Shown here: positions 51,175 through 61,021 of the stretch, piece after piece
Layout of the letters: every line of letters starts with the position of its first letter
Position numbering within the stretch: position 1 is the first letter of the stretch
DNA from: Aggregicoccus sp. 17bor-14
GTDB taxonomy: Bacteria; Myxococcota; Myxococcia; Myxococcales; Myxococcaceae
Length of the DNA: 64,000 bases
NCBI RefSeq assembly: GCF_009659535.1
Contig: NZ_VJZZ01000015.1
Span: forward strand, 62,001 to 126,000
Direction: 5' to 3'
The notes under the pieces: model-generated
Database searches by the model: none
Told to the model about the DNA's origin: nothing
What the model saw: the letters and a program-made list of their open reading frames with translations, nothing else
Made by a program: the position numbers and the translations under genes

Positions 51175-52989
51175 TCAGGCCGCGGGCAGCGCGTCCTCGC
51201 CGGCCTGGCGGTAGAGCGCCTCGACGGCCTCGCCGTAGCGGTTGAGCACGCCGCGGCGCTTGAGCTTGAGCGAGGCGGTGAGCATGTCGTTGCCCACCGT
51301 GAAGTCCTCGCTCAGGAGCAGGAAGCGCTGCGGGCGCTCGTAGCCCTTGAAGCCGCGGCAGTGCTCGTTGATCTGCTCGCGGTAGAGCGCCTGCACCTCG
51401 GGGCGCTTGAGCAGCTCGGGGATGCTCGTGGTGTCGAGGCCCTTCTCCAGGGCCCACTTCTTCAGCGTGTCCAGGTCCACCACGATGAGCGCCACGTTGA
51501 AGGGCTTGTTCTGCCCGTGCACCATGGCGTTGGTGATGAAGGTGGAGAGCGCGAGCGCCTGCTCGATGGGCACCGGCACCACGTACTTGCCGTTCTCCAG
51601 CTTGTACTGCTCCTTGATGCGGCCGGTGATGTAGAGGAAGCCGTCCGGGTCCACGTAGCCCATGTCCCCGGTGCGGAAGCCCCCGTCGCCGGTGAACACC
51701 TTCGCGTTCTCCTCGGGCAGGTTGTAGTAGCCGAGCATCACGTTGTGCCCGTGCACCACCACCTCGCCCTGGCTCGCGTCGCCGGTGGCCGTGGTGTCGA
51801 TGTCGATGCGCACGCCCGGCAGCGCCTTGCCCACCGAGCCGATCTTCCGGTTCCCCGGGAAGTTCGCGGTGGCAATGGGGCTGGTCTCGGTGAGGCCGTA
51901 GCCCTCGTAGACGGTGATGCCCAGGTTGTCGATGAACTCGGCCACCTCGCGCGCGATCGCCGCGCCGCCGCTGAAGGCGTACTTCATCCGGCCGCCGAAG
52001 CGCGCGCGCACCTTGCTGAACACGATGCGGTCCAGCACCGCGTGCTGCGCATCCAGCAGCGCGCTGCGCTTGCCCTTCAGCGCGAGCTCGCGCCGCTGCC
52101 CGGCCACGCTCAGCCCGTGGTGGAAGAGCGTGCGCGTCACCACCTTCTCGGTGGCCATGCGCTTCTGCAGCCCGTCGTAGATGCGGTTGAAGATGCGCGG
52201 CACGCTCATCAGCAGGGTGGGGCGCACCTCGCCGAGGTTGTCGATGATCTTCTCCACCGCCTCCGCGATGCCCATGGAGGCGCCCATGGACAGCAGCGCG
52301 TGCAGCTCCACCGTCTGCCCGAACACGTGCGCCCAGGGCAGGAAGGCGAGCGAGCGGTCCTCCTGGGTCATGGGGAAGATCTCGTGGATGGCGCTGACGT
52401 TGCGCGCGATGTTCGCGTGGCTGAGCATCACGCCCTTCGGGTTGCCCGTGGTGCCCGAGGTGTAGATGAGCCCGGCCAGCTCCGTGGGCTTCGGGTTCAC
52501 CATGGGGCTCGGCGTCTCGGCGCCGCGGCGCAGGAGGCACGCGTACGCATCCTGCTCGCTCTCGCTGCCGGTGAAGCGCAGCACGTGCTCGAGCTTGGGC
52601 AGGGCGTCCTTCATCCCGCCCACTGTCTTCGCGATGGCGTCCGTGGCGCAGAACACCACCTTGGCGCCACAGTCCGCGAGGATGTACTGCCACTCCTTCG
52701 CCTGCTGCGACTCGTACATGGGCACGTACACCGCGCCGAGCGAGTAGCTCGCGTACGCACCCACCGCCCACTCGAGGCGGTTGTTGGAGATGACGGCCAC
52801 GCGGTCCCCCGCGCCCACGCCCAGCTGCGCGAGCCCGCCGCGCAGGTCGTCCACCAGCTCCCCGAAGCGCGCGTACGTCGTCCACACCCAGGCACCGTTC
52901 TTCTTCTCCCCGAACAGCTCGCGGGCGGCGAAGGCGTGGGTGCTGCGCTTGAGGATGTCCACCAACGTCTGGAACTGCGGGCTCTGCAT
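51175..52989 (-). CDS. Long-chain fatty acid-CoA ligase (AMP-forming)
   Basis: The 604-residue adenylate-forming enzyme activates fatty acids as CoA thioesters. The P-loop-like YTSGTTGNPKGV, the GYGLTETSP motif, the hinge region FRTGDMGYVDPDGFLYITGR and the C-terminal catalytic-lysine region LKLKRRGV are present. NLPEENAKVFTGDG and the long form (about 600 residues) match the FAA1/FadD15 group. ATG 52989 is chosen; the longer upstream frame lies in the divergent gap before the ABC gene. Myxobacteria use such enzymes for lipid-body metabolism. Confidence 0.9.
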   Translation of the reverse strand: MQSPQFQTLVDILKRSTHAFAARELFGEKKNGAWVWTTYARFGELVDDLRGGLAQLGVGAGDRVAVISNNRLEWAVGAYASYSLGAVYVPMYESQQAKEWQYILADCGAKVVFCATDAIAKTVGGMKDALPKLEHVLRFTGSESEQDAYACLLRRGAETPSPMVNPKPTELAGLIYTSGTTGNPKGVMLSHANIARNVSAIHEIFPMTQEDRSLAFLPWAHVFGQTVELHALLSMGASMGIAEAVEKIIDNLGEVRPTLLMSVPRIFNRIYDGLQKRMATEKVVTRTLFHHGLSVAGQRRELALKGKRSALLDAQHAVLDRIVFSKVRARFGGRMKYAFSGGAAIAREVAEFIDNLGITVYEGYGLTETSPIATANFPGNRKIGSVGKALPGVRIDIDTTATGDASQGEVVVHGHNVMLGYYNLPEENAKVFTGDGGFRTGDMGYVDPDGFLYITGRIKEQYKLENGKYVVPVPIEQALALSTFITNAMVHGQNKPFNVALIVVDLDTLKKWALEKGLDTTSIPELLKRPEVQALYREQINEHCRGFKGYERPQRFLLLSEDFTVGNDMLTASLKLKRRGVLNRYGEAVEALYRQAGEDALPAA

Positions 52990-53127
52990 GGGCGGGGCTC
53001 CAGGCTCTCGAAGGGGGTTCACGGGAGGGGGCGCACTGTAACCGATTTCCCAGTCAGGCCGACCTCCCACCGTGCGTGCGCGACGCGGCGCTGGCAATGG
53101 CAGAGAGCAACCGCTACTACCCCGGGT

Positions 53128-53913
53128 GTGAGTGCGCCCAGGGTCGTCCCGCAGCCCCCCCCGTCTCCGGATCAGGTGCTCTCCGTGCGCTCGCTGCGCA
53201 AGCAGTACGGCGCCACCGAGGCCGTGAGTGAGGTCTCCTTCGAGGTGGGGCCCGGGGAGATCGTGGGCCTGCTCGGCCCCAACGGCGCCGGGAAGACCAC
53301 CACCATCAACATGGTGCTCGGAGTGCTCGAGCCGAGCTCCGGGAGCATCCACATCGAGGGCGTGGACCTGGGGCGCGAGCGCTCGCGGGCGCTGCAGTGT
53401 ACGAACTTCGCCGCGGTGTACGCCCCCCTGCCGGGCAACCTGACGGTGGTGCAGAACCTGCGCTTCTTCGGGCTCATCTACGGGGTGTGCGGGCTCTCCG
53501 CGCGCATCGAGGCGCTGCTGCAGCAGTTCGAGCTCACACGCTTCCGGGACACCAAGTGCGGCGTGCTCTCCTCGGGCGAGCAGACGCGGGTGGCGCTGGC
53601 CAAGGCGATGATCAACCGGCCGCGGCTGCTGCTCCTGGACGAGCCCACGGCCTCACTGGACCCTGCGACCGCGCGCGACATCCGCACCCGCATCCGGGAC
53701 TTCGCCGCCGAGGGCAGCTCGGGCGTGCTGTGGACCTCGCACAACATGTACGAGGTGCAGGAGGTATGTGATCGCGTGCTCTTCCTCGCGCGCGGCCGCA
53801 TCCTGCTCGAGGGTGACCCGCGCACGCTCCCGGCCGAGCACGGCAAGAGCTCGCTCGAGGAGCTGTTCATCACCGTGGCGCGCGAGCCGCTCGCGCTGGA
53901 GCAGGTGGGATGA
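53128..53913 (+). CDS. ABC transporter ATP-binding protein (ABC-2 export type)
   Basis: The 261-residue ATPase is of the CcmA/NodI-DrrA type. Walker A GPNGAGKTTTIN, the Q-loop region with VYAPLPGNLTVVQNLRFFG, the signature LSSGEQTRVALAKAM and Walker B LLLLDEPTASLDP are clear, and the switch His is in TSHNMYEV. The GTG start at 53128 begins 28 residues before the ABC fold. The stop overlaps the permease start (ATGATG), so the two form a transporter. The substrate is unknown. Confidence 0.9.
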   Translation: MSAPRVVPQPPPSPDQVLSVRSLRKQYGATEAVSEVSFEVGPGEIVGLLGPNGAGKTTTINMVLGVLEPSSGSIHIEGVDLGRERSRALQCTNFAAVYAPLPGNLTVVQNLRFFGLIYGVCGLSARIEALLQQFELTRFRDTKCGVLSSGEQTRVALAKAMINRPRLLLLDEPTASLDPATARDIRTRIRDFAAEGSSGVLWTSHNMYEVQEVCDRVLFLARGRILLEGDPRTLPAEHGKSSLEELFITVAREPLALEQVG

Positions 53914-54728
53914 TGCGCCCGGGCCGCGCCTTCGCGATCGTGCTGCGCCAGCTGTACCTCATCCGGGGCAGCCTCAGCCGCGTCTTCCCGCTCTTCGTGT
54001 GGGTGGCGCTGGACGTGGTGCTCTGGGGCTACATCACGAAGTACCTCAACAGCGTTACCCACACCGGAAGCGGCGCGGGGCTGGACTTCGTGCCCGCGCT
54101 GCTGGGCGGGGTGCTGCTCTGGGACTTCCTCACCCGCGTGATGCAGGGCGTGACCATGGCCTTCTTCGAGGACGTGTGGTCGCGCAACTTCCTCAACATC
54201 TTCGCGACCCCGCTCTCCATCCCCGAGTACGTGGGGGGCCTCGTGCTCTCGAGCATCGGCACCAGCGCGGTGGGGCTCGTGGTGATGGGGGTGGTGGCGG
54301 TGGCGGTGTTCGGCCTCTCGCTGCTGTCGCTGGGCGCGCTGCTGGTGCCGCTCCTGCTCCTGCTCTTCCTCTTCGGCATCGCGCTGGGCATCGTGGGGGC
54401 GGCGGTGGTGCTGCGCCTCGGCCCTTCGGCCGAGTGGTTCGTGTGGCCCATCCCCGCAGTCATCTCCCCCTTCGTGGGCGTGTTCTACCCGGTGGCCACG
54501 CTGCCCGGCTGGATGCAGGCGGTGTCGCGCGCGCTGCCGCCCTCCTACGTCTTCGAGGCCCTGCGTGCGCACGTGCACGGGGGCAGCGTGCCCCTGGGTG
54601 CGCTCGCGTGGGGCGGGGCGCTGTCGCTCGTCTACCTGCTGCTCGCCTGTGCCTTCTTCACGCGCATCTTCCGCCACGCCGTGCGCACCGGGCTCATCGC
54701 CCGCTACAGCGCGGAGAGCGTGAGCTAG
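53910..54728 (+). CDS. ABC-2 type permease
   Basis: A 272-residue permease with six hydrophobic segments, partner of the ATPase just upstream (4-base overlap). FPLFVWVALDVVLWGYITKYL, the LLWDFLTRVMQGVTMAFFEDVWSRN loop and the ISPFVGVFYPVATLPGWMQAVSRALPPSYVFE segment are typical of ABC-2 exporters of the NodJ/DrrB kind. The metallophosphoesterase gene follows 15 bases later and is probably in the same operon. Confidence 0.88.
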   Translation: MMRPGRAFAIVLRQLYLIRGSLSRVFPLFVWVALDVVLWGYITKYLNSVTHTGSGAGLDFVPALLGGVLLWDFLTRVMQGVTMAFFEDVWSRNFLNIFATPLSIPEYVGGLVLSSIGTSAVGLVVMGVVAVAVFGLSLLSLGALLVPLLLLLFLFGIALGIVGAAVVLRLGPSAEWFVWPIPAVISPFVGVFYPVATLPGWMQAVSRALPPSYVFEALRAHVHGGSVPLGALAWGGALSLVYLLLACAFFTRIFRHAVRTGLIARYSAESVS

Positions 54729-54743
54729 GCGCCGCCCCACCGC

Positions 54744-55910
54744 ATGTTCAGCACGCGCTTCCTCCTGCCGTCGCTCGTCCTCACCCTGGCCGCATTCGCC
54801 GTGCTGCGGGTGCTCGCGCCGCGCTGGAGCCACGGGCGCTGCGGCCTGGGCTTCTGGGGCGCGGCGCTGCTGGGCCAGGTGGGCTGGCTGCTCGCGCTCG
54901 CGGACGTGAGCGGCCGCGCGATGGGGCCCCTGCAGCTGCTGGGGGCCGCGTGGCTCGCGGTCGTCGGCATCGTGGCGCTGGCGGGCATGCCCTTCGTGGT
55001 GGCGCTGGGGTTGGGGCGGGTGGTGCGCAGGTTGAGCCGGCGCACGCGGCTGCCGCTGGATCCCTCTCGCCGCCGCTTCCTCGAGGGCGCGCTGCCCGCC
55101 GGCGCGCTCGCGGTGGGGGTGGGTGGCAGCGTGCAGGTGCGACCCTTCGAGGTGCGCCGCGAGGAGGTGCGGCTGCCGGGCCTGCCCCACGCGCTCGACG
55201 GCTTTCGCATCGGCCAGCTCTCCGACCTGCACGTGGGCCCCTTCATCGACCCGGAGCACGTGCGGCGCGCCGTGAGGGCGCTGGACGAGGAGGGCGTGGA
55301 CCTGCAGGTGATGACCGGGGACCTCATCGACGACATGGAGCTGCTGGCCCCCACCTTCGAGGCCCTCGAGTCCTGCGCCGCGCGCCACGGGATGCTCGCC
55401 ATCCTGGGCAACCACGAGAAGTGGCGCGGACTCTCCGCCGTGCTCGGCGCGTATCGGGCCTGCGCTCCGCGCGGGCGGGTGCGGCTGCTGGTGGACGAGA
55501 GCGCGCTGCTCGAGCACGCGGGCGCGCGCCTCCGGGTGGTGGGCGTGGACTACCCCCTGGTCGGGAGGCACGAGCACGGGGAGGCGCAGCGCAGGCAGAT
55601 GGCCACCTCGGCCGAGCGCGCGTTCGCCGGTGTACAGGCCGGCGAGACGCTGCTCTGCCTCTCGCACCACCCGGACTTCTTCCCCTTCGCCGCCGAGCGC
55701 GGCGCGCAGCTCACGCTCTCCGGCCACACGCACGGCGGGCAGGTGGGGCTGTTCCGGCTGCCCCTGTTCCGCTTCGCCTTCGAGCACATCCTGGGGCGCT
55801 ACCGCCGCGGCGGCGCGCACCTCTACGTGTCCGCGGGCACCGGGCACTGGTTCCCGTTCCGCGTCGGCATCCCCACGGAGGTCACCGTGATCACCCTTCG
55901 GTCCGCCTGA
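54744..55910 (+). CDS. Membrane-anchored metallophosphoesterase (YaeI-like)
   Basis: The 388-residue protein has three or four N-terminal hydrophobic segments (residues 5-105) and a calcineurin-like phosphoesterase domain (about 150-388). All metal-binding blocks are present: [27 protein letters not shown] and GHTHGGQ. Before the domain lies [21 protein letters not shown], which resembles a twin-arginine segment. The domain order matches YaeI/YkuE-type enzymes acting on phospholipid or UDP-lipid substrates. It follows the ABC pair closely. Confidence 0.85.
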   Translation: MFSTRFLLPSLVLTLAAFAVLRVLAPRWSHGRCGLGFWGAALLGQVGWLLALADVSGRAMGPLQLLGAAWLAVVGIVALAGMPFVVALGLGRVVRRLSRRTRLPLDPSRRRFLEGALPAGALAVGVGGSVQVRPFEVRREEVRLPGLPHALDGFRIGQLSDLHVGPFIDPEHVRRAVRALDEEGVDLQVMTGDLIDDMELLAPTFEALESCAARHGMLAILGNHEKWRGLSAVLGAYRACAPRGRVRLLVDESALLEHAGARLRVVGVDYPLVGRHEHGEAQRRQMATSAERAFAGVQAGETLLCLSHHPDFFPFAAERGAQLTLSGHTHGGQVGLFRLPLFRFAFEHILGRYRRGGAHLYVSAGTGHWFPFRVGIPTEVTVITLRSA

Positions 55911-56001
55911 GGACGCTTCGGCGGCAGCCTCTGTCGCCTTTCCGGGGGCGGCGCGCAGGGCCCCTGGAGTGGGAGCGGGGCGCTCGGGCAGCGTAGTGCG
56001 C

Positions 56002-56688
56002 GTGAAGCCTGCCCTTCGCCTCGCGCTGCCCCTTCTCCTGGCCGGCCTGGCCGCGTGCCGGCGCTCCGGCTCGGACGCCCAGCCCGCGCCCACGCCTGCG
56101 CCGGAAGCGCCGGCGCCCGCGGCGAGCGACGTCCCTCCCAGCGGCCCGCGAAAGCCCCTGCGGCCGCTCGAGTCGTTCGCGTCCATCCAGGACCCGGCCG
56201 AGCGGTCGCGGGCGCTCTTCCTCGAAGCCAGCCGCGTGATGCTCCACCCGCGCTGCTCGAACTGCCACCCCGCGGGGGACGTGCCCCACCAGGGGATGGA
56301 GTGGAAGCTTCACGACCCGCCCGTGGTGCGGGGCCCCGACGACCGCGGCGTGGTGGGGATGGAGTGCACCGGCTGCCACCAGGACCACAACCTCCCGCTC
56401 GCCCGCGTGCCGGGTGCGCCGAACTGGCACCTCGCTCCCCGCGAGATGGCGTGGGTGGGACGCACGCCGCACTCGCTGTGCGAGCAGCTCAAGGATCCCC
56501 AGCGCAACGGCGGGCGCACGCTCGCGCAGCTCGTCGAGCACAACGCCCACGACAAGCTCGTCGGCTGGGGCTGGGAGCCGGGCCACGGGCGGGAGCCCGC
56601 GCCGGGCACCCAGGAGGCGTTCGGCAAGCTCGTGCAGGCGTGGGTGGACACGGGGGCCCAGTGCCCGCCGGAGGAGGCAAAGCCGTGA
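56002..56688 (+). CDS. Di-heme c-type cytochrome lipoprotein linked to the molybdenum hydroxylase
   Basis: A 228-residue lipoprotein ([11 protein letters not shown] lipobox) with two CxxCH heme sites, CSNCH and CTGCH, at about residues 85-120, and a Pro/Ala-rich spacer after the lipid anchor. The second heme lies in [10 protein letters not shown]. Its stop overlaps the GTG of the 2Fe-2S subunit gene, so it is the likely electron acceptor of that enzyme. GTG 56002 starts the signal peptide; GTG 55996 would add two residues. Confidence 0.8.
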   Translation: MKPALRLALPLLLAGLAACRRSGSDAQPAPTPAPEAPAPAASDVPPSGPRKPLRPLESFASIQDPAERSRALFLEASRVMLHPRCSNCHPAGDVPHQGMEWKLHDPPVVRGPDDRGVVGMECTGCHQDHNLPLARVPGAPNWHLAPREMAWVGRTPHSLCEQLKDPQRNGGRTLAQLVEHNAHDKLVGWGWEPGHGREPAPGTQEAFGKLVQAWVDTGAQCPPEEAKP

Positions 56689-57167
56689 CGGTCCGCATCC
56701 GCATCAACGGCGTCGAGCGCGAGCTGGACGTAGACCCCGAGATGCCGCTGCTCTGGGCGCTGCGCGACGTGCTCGCGCTCACCGGCACCAAGTACGGCTG
56801 CGGCCAGGCGCTGTGCGGCGCGTGCACGGTGCACCTGGACGGCCAGGTGGTGCGCTCCTGCGTGACGCCGGTGGGCCGCGCCGCGGGCAAGGCGGTGACG
56901 ACCATCGAGGGGCTCTCGCCGGACGGCAACCACCCCCTGCAGAAGGCCTGGGTGAACCTGGGCGTGCCCCAGTGCGGCTTCTGCCAGGCAGGGCAGATCA
57001 TGACGGCTGCGGCGCTGCTCTCGCGCATCCCCAAGCCCACGGACGCACAGATCGAACAGTCGCTCGCCGGGAACCTCTGCCGCTGCGGCACCTACGGCCG
57101 CATCCGCGCTGCCATCAAGCAGGCGGCGGGCCTCGAGGGCGACGCGGGCGAGGAGAAGTCCCGGTGA
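56685..57167 (+). CDS. 2Fe-2S subunit of a molybdenum hydroxylase (isoquinoline 1-oxidoreductase alpha type)
   Basis: This 160-residue protein has a plant-type ferredoxin domain with [18 protein letters not shown], then a second 2Fe-2S domain with [11 protein letters not shown] and [14 protein letters not shown]. All eight cysteines are present. It relays electrons from the molybdenum subunit encoded next (4-base overlap) towards the cytochrome encoded before it. It lacks its own signal, so it is probably exported bound to the Tat-signalled large subunit. Confidence 0.92.
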   Translation: MTVRIRINGVERELDVDPEMPLLWALRDVLALTGTKYGCGQALCGACTVHLDGQVVRSCVTPVGRAAGKAVTTIEGLSPDGNHPLQKAWVNLGVPQCGFCQAGQIMTAAALLSRIPKPTDAQIEQSLAGNLCRCGTYGRIRAAIKQAAGLEGDAGEEKSR

Positions 57168-59458
57168 GCGCGCGCGCAGGCCTCATCGCCCGCCGCACCT
57201 TCCTCGCCGGCCTCGGCCTCTCCGCCGCGGGGCTCTCGCTGGGCTTCTACCGGCAGCAGCCCCCGACGAACGAGCCCGCGGGCGGCGGGGACGAGAAGAC
57301 CGCCACGAGCGCGCCCGAACAGGAGGCGAAGAGCGAGGGGCTCAACCCCAACGTGTTCGTACACGTGGCGCCGGACGGGCAGGTGACCATCGTGTGCCAC
57401 CGCTCGGAGATGGGGCAGGGCATCCGCAGCTCGCTGCCGGTGCTGATCGCCGACGAGCTGGGCGCGGACATGGCGCACGTGCGCATCCGGCAGGCCGAGG
57501 GAGACAAGGCCTACGGCGACCAGAACACCGACGGCTCCAACAGCGTGCGCGGGCTCTACGAGGACATGCTCCGCGCCGGGGCCACCGCGCGCCAGATGCT
57601 GGTGGCCGAGGCGGCCGAGCGCTGGGGCGTGCGCCCCGAGAGCTGCGAGGCCCGCGACGGCGCCGTGGTGCACGCGGCGAGCAGGCGCAGCCTCGCCTTC
57701 GGCGCGCTCGCGGTCGCGGCCGGAAAGCGCCCGGTGCCCCCGCCCGAGGAGGTGCGCCTCCGCCCGCGCTCCCAGCTGCGAAACGTGGGCGGGCCGCTGC
57801 CGCTGGTAGATGGCCCCGCCTACGTGACGGGCAAGGCCGTGTACGGCGCGGACGTGCGGCTGCCCGGAATGCTCACCGCCGTCATCGCGCGCCCGCCCGT
57901 GGTGGGCTCGCGCCTGAACCGCTTCGACGCGCGGCGCGCGCTCGCCGTGCCGGGCGTGCGCAAGGTGCTCGCGCTCCCGGACCCGAAGCCGCCGTACGCC
58001 TTCCAGCCCTGGGGCGGCGTCGCGGTGCTCGCGGACAACACCTGGGCAGCGATGCGGGGGCGCGCGGCGCTGGGCATCGACTGGAGCAGCAGCGACAACG
58101 ACACCTTCGACTCGGAGGCCTTCCGCAAGACGCTCTCCGAGTCGGTGGGCAAGAGCGGCAAGGTGCTGCGCAAGGTGGGGGACGCGGACGCGGCGCTCGC
58201 GCGCGCGGCGCGCGTGGTGGAGGCCGAGTACCACGTGCCGCACCTCGCCCACACGTCCATGGAGCCGCCCGCGGCCGTGGCGAAGGTGGAGGGCGGGCGC
58301 TGCGAGGTGTGGGCCTGTACCCAGAACCCGCAGGAGGCGCGCAGCGAGGCCGCGCGCGTGGCGGGCATCCCCGAGGAGCAGGTGCGCGTGAACGTCACCT
58401 TCCTGGGGGGCGGCTTCGGTCGCAAGTCCAAGGCGGACTTCGTCGCCGAGGCCGTGTTCCTCGCGAAGGAGGCAGGCGTCCCGGTGCGCGTGCAGTGGAC
58501 GCGCGAGGACGACGTGCAGCACGACTACTACAACACGGTGAGCACCCAGCGCCTCAGCGCGGGGCTCGATGCGCAGAACAAGGTGGTGGCCTGGCGCCAC
58601 CGCACGGCCTTCCCGCCCATCGGCACCACCTTCGGTGGGCCGGGGCAGCCGAGCGCGGGAGACCTGCAGCAGGGCGTGCTCGACCTCGCGCTCGCGGTGC
58701 CCAACGTGAGCGCCGAGGGGTGCGCCGCGGAGCCGCACACGCGCATCGGCTGGCTGCGCTCCGTGTACAACATCTTCCAGGCCTTCTCGATCGGCTCCTT
58801 CGTGGACGAGCTCGCCCACGCCCGCGGGGCAGACCCGCGCGCCCAGTGGCTCGAGCTGCTCGGGCCGCCGCGCAAGGCGTCGCTCGCGGAGCTCGGCATC
58901 CCGAAGCTGCCCAACTACGGCCTGCCGCTCGAGCAGCACCCGGTGGACGTGGGGCGGCTGCGCCACGTCATCGAGCGCGTCACGGAGCTCTCGCGCTGGG
59001 ATGCGCGCAAGGCCGAGGGCCGCAGTCTGGGGCTCGCTGCCCACCGCAGCTTCGTGAGCTACGTGGCGGCGGTCGTCTCCGTGGTGCGTGGGCCCGACGA
59101 GCGGCTGCACGTGGATGAAGTATGGGTGGTGGCGGACGCGGGCACCGTGCTCAACCCGGACCGCGTGCGCGCGCAGATGGAGGGCTCGGTCATCTTCGGG
59201 ATGAGCCTCGCGCTCTTCGGCGGCATCACCCTGATGAAGGGCGCGGTGCAGCAGTCGAACTTCCGCGACTACCGGCTCGTGCGCATCGGCGAGGCGCCGC
59301 GCAAGACGCACGTGGAGCTGGTGCGCAGCGAGCTGCCGCCGGGCGGGGTGGGGGAGCCGGGCGTGCCGCCCATCGCCCCTGCGCTCGCCAATGCGCTCTT
59401 CGCGCTCACCGGGACGCGCGTGCGCGAGCTGCCCCTCATGCAGAAGCTGAAGGTGTGA
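57164..59458 (+). CDS. Molybdopterin-binding subunit of an exported aldehyde/isoquinoline oxidoreductase
   Basis: A 764-residue subunit of the xanthine-oxidase family, IorB type. A Tat signal ([17 protein letters not shown]) opens it. The molybdopterin-contacting [28 protein letters not shown], the [15 protein letters not shown] segment and the C-terminal catalytic-glutamate motif [20 protein letters not shown] are present. Such enzymes hydroxylate N-heterocycles or oxidise aldehydes; the substrate is not predictable. The GTG overlaps the 2Fe-2S gene, and the stop overlaps the MocA-like gene. Confidence 0.9.
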   Translation: MSARAGLIARRTFLAGLGLSAAGLSLGFYRQQPPTNEPAGGGDEKTATSAPEQEAKSEGLNPNVFVHVAPDGQVTIVCHRSEMGQGIRSSLPVLIADELGADMAHVRIRQAEGDKAYGDQNTDGSNSVRGLYEDMLRAGATARQMLVAEAAERWGVRPESCEARDGAVVHAASRRSLAFGALAVAAGKRPVPPPEEVRLRPRSQLRNVGGPLPLVDGPAYVTGKAVYGADVRLPGMLTAVIARPPVVGSRLNRFDARRALAVPGVRKVLALPDPKPPYAFQPWGGVAVLADNTWAAMRGRAALGIDWSSSDNDTFDSEAFRKTLSESVGKSGKVLRKVGDADAALARAARVVEAEYHVPHLAHTSMEPPAAVAKVEGGRCEVWACTQNPQEARSEAARVAGIPEEQVRVNVTFLGGGFGRKSKADFVAEAVFLAKEAGVPVRVQWTREDDVQHDYYNTVSTQRLSAGLDAQNKVVAWRHRTAFPPIGTTFGGPGQPSAGDLQQGVLDLALAVPNVSAEGCAAEPHTRIGWLRSVYNIFQAFSIGSFVDELAHARGADPRAQWLELLGPPRKASLAELGIPKLPNYGLPLEQHPVDVGRLRHVIERVTELSRWDARKAEGRSLGLAAHRSFVSYVAAVVSVVRGPDERLHVDEVWVVADAGTVLNPDRVRAQMEGSVIFGMSLALFGGITLMKGAVQQSNFRDYRLVRIGEAPRKTHVELVRSELPPGGVGEPGVPPIAPALANALFALTGTRVRELPLMQKLKV

Positions 59459-60084
59459 GCGGGGTGCCGGCGGCGGCGGCGCTGGTGCTCGCCGCAGGCG
59501 CGGGACGGCGCATGGGCGGGCCCAAGGCGGTCCTGTGCGTGGAGGGGCTGCCCCTCGTGGCGCAGCACGTGGCGCGGCTCGCCGAGGTGGGGTGCTCTCC
59601 GGTGGTCGTCGTGGTGCCGCCGCAGGTACACGGGCAGGTCGCGCAGGTGCTGGCGTCGTGGCCGTACGTGAGGCTCGTCGCGGCGGAGACGGCGTCGCAG
59701 GCGCACACGCTCGCCGTGGCTGCGCGGGAGTTGGGACCCGAGCCCGCGTGTGAGCGCGTCGTCGTCACGCCTGTGGACCTGGTGCCCGCACGGGTCGAGA
59801 CGCTGCTAGCGCTGCTCGGAGCGGTGATGGGTGAGGTTCTATGCGCGAGCCCGACCTACCGAGGGCAGGGCGGGCATCCCGTGGTGCTTCGCGCAGCGTT
59901 GCTCGAGGCGTACCTCGGGGCGGGGGAGCCTCCGCCCTTGCGCGACGTGCTCGAGGCGGCGGAGCAGGGGCGCGTGCGGCTGGAGGTGGAGGACCCTGCG
60001 GTCGCTCGTGACTTCGACACCGCGGAGGAGCTGCTGCGGGCGACGGGGAGGGGGCCCACGTTCTGGGCGCGCCGGGTGCGCTGA
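59455..60084 (+). CDS. MocA-like molybdenum cofactor nucleotidyltransferase
   Basis: The 209-residue MobA/MocA-type transferase has the nucleotide loop VLAAGAGRRMGGPKAVL, the VVVTPVDLVP metal-binding region and QGGHPVVL. In xanthine-oxidase-family systems MocA makes molybdopterin cytosine dinucleotide, which fits its 4-base overlap with the molybdenum subunit gene. The convergent XdhC gene lies 52 bases away. Together they form the maturation pair for the enzyme. Confidence 0.85.
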   Translation: MSGVPAAAALVLAAGAGRRMGGPKAVLCVEGLPLVAQHVARLAEVGCSPVVVVVPPQVHGQVAQVLASWPYVRLVAAETASQAHTLAVAARELGPEPACERVVVTPVDLVPARVETLLALLGAVMGEVLCASPTYRGQGGHPVVLRAALLEAYLGAGEPPPLRDVLEAAEQGRVRLEVEDPAVARDFDTAEELLRATGRGPTFWARRVR

Positions 60085-60097
60085 GGCGCGGCGGCCG

Positions 60098-60133
60098 TCC
60101 CTCACCCCGACCCGCTCCCAGGGGAAGAGGGGA
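60098..60133. repeat. Possible dispersed repeat fragment between convergent genes
   Basis: The 36 bases resemble a short GC-rich repeat seen between convergent genes in many high-GC bacteria, of the CCCTCACCCCGACCC...CTCCC...GGGGAAGAGGG kind. The right half partly mirrors the left, so it may fold in RNA. Only one copy is seen in the window, so the repeat call rests on remembered examples. Confidence 0.35.
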
Positions 60134-60136
60134 CCT

Positions 60137-60946
60137 TCACGCGGTCTCTCTGTGGACGACGGAGGGCGGGGTGGCCTCGGCGCCCCGGGCGTAGTGCACC
60201 TGGAGCAGCTGCGCGGCGATGCTGATCGCCACCTCCTGCGGCGCCTTGCCGCCCGTGTCGACTCCCACCGGGCAGTGCACGCGCTCGAGCGCCTCGGGGG
60301 CCATGCCACGCAGCGTGAGCCGCTGGCGGAAGCGGGCCCACTTGCTGCGGCTGCCGATGAGCCCGATGAAGCGCGTGGGGCGCCCGAGCACGTGGGCGAT
60401 GATCTCCTGGTCCAGGTCATGCCGGTGCGTCATCACCAGCACGTAGCGCGAGTGCTCGCTCCAACGCGCGCCGTCACAGAACTCGTCCCACGCGACATGG
60501 TGCCGGCGCACCGGGGCGGGCAGCGACGGCGCTTCCACCCACTCCGCGCGCTCGTCCACCAGGTCCACAGAGAAGGGCGTCCCCTGCAGCACCTGGCACA
60601 GCGCCTGCGCCACGTGGCCCGCCCCGAAGAGCGCGAGGCGCGGGCCCACGTTCATCGGCTCCACGAACACGTCCATCACCCCTCCACAGCACTGGGCCAG
60701 CTTCGTGCCGAGCGGATAGCGGTGCAGGCGCGCCTCCCCGCTGCGCAAGGTGGCGCGCGCGTCCTCGAGCACGCACTGCTCCAGGTGGCCTCCACCGATG
60801 GTCCCGAAGAAGCGGCCGTCCTCCAGCACCAGCATGCGGGCCCCGCGCTCGCGCGGCGTGGAGCCCTTGCAGTCCACCACCGTGGCCACCGCCACCGGGA
60901 GCCCCGCTCCGGTCAGCTCGGTGAGCTTCGTCAGCCAGTCCCACAT
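60137..60946 (-). CDS. XdhC/CoxI-family molybdoenzyme maturation factor
   Basis: The 269-residue protein has the XdhC N-terminal domain (PVAVATVVDCKGSTPRERGARM, GTIGGGHLEQCVLEDA, QCCGGVMDVFVEP) and a C-terminal Rossmann domain (LALFGAGHVAQALCQVL, YVLVMTHRHDLDQEII, FIGLIGSRSKWARF). XdhC proteins bind, sulfurate and insert the molybdenum cofactor into xanthine-oxidase-family enzymes. Its place opposite the hydroxylase operon supports that partner. Start ATG 60946. Confidence 0.92.
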   Translation of the reverse strand: MWDWLTKLTELTGAGLPVAVATVVDCKGSTPRERGARMLVLEDGRFFGTIGGGHLEQCVLEDARATLRSGEARLHRYPLGTKLAQCCGGVMDVFVEPMNVGPRLALFGAGHVAQALCQVLQGTPFSVDLVDERAEWVEAPSLPAPVRRHHVAWDEFCDGARWSEHSRYVLVMTHRHDLDQEIIAHVLGRPTRFIGLIGSRSKWARFRQRLTLRGMAPEALERVHCPVGVDTGGKAPQEVAISIAAQLLQVHYARGAEATPPSVVHRETA

Positions 60947-61021
60947 GCGTCCGAGCTTGCCCCAGCGCCTCCCAGGCCGACAGCCGCAGCCCCTGCGGAG
61001 TGTGGCACTGTCAGCAGCGCC

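Noticed and set aside
51361-53127. Plus-strand frame across the acyl-CoA ligase joined to the ABC ATPase
   Set aside because: It is antisense to a complete ligase. The ATPase starts at GTG 53128.
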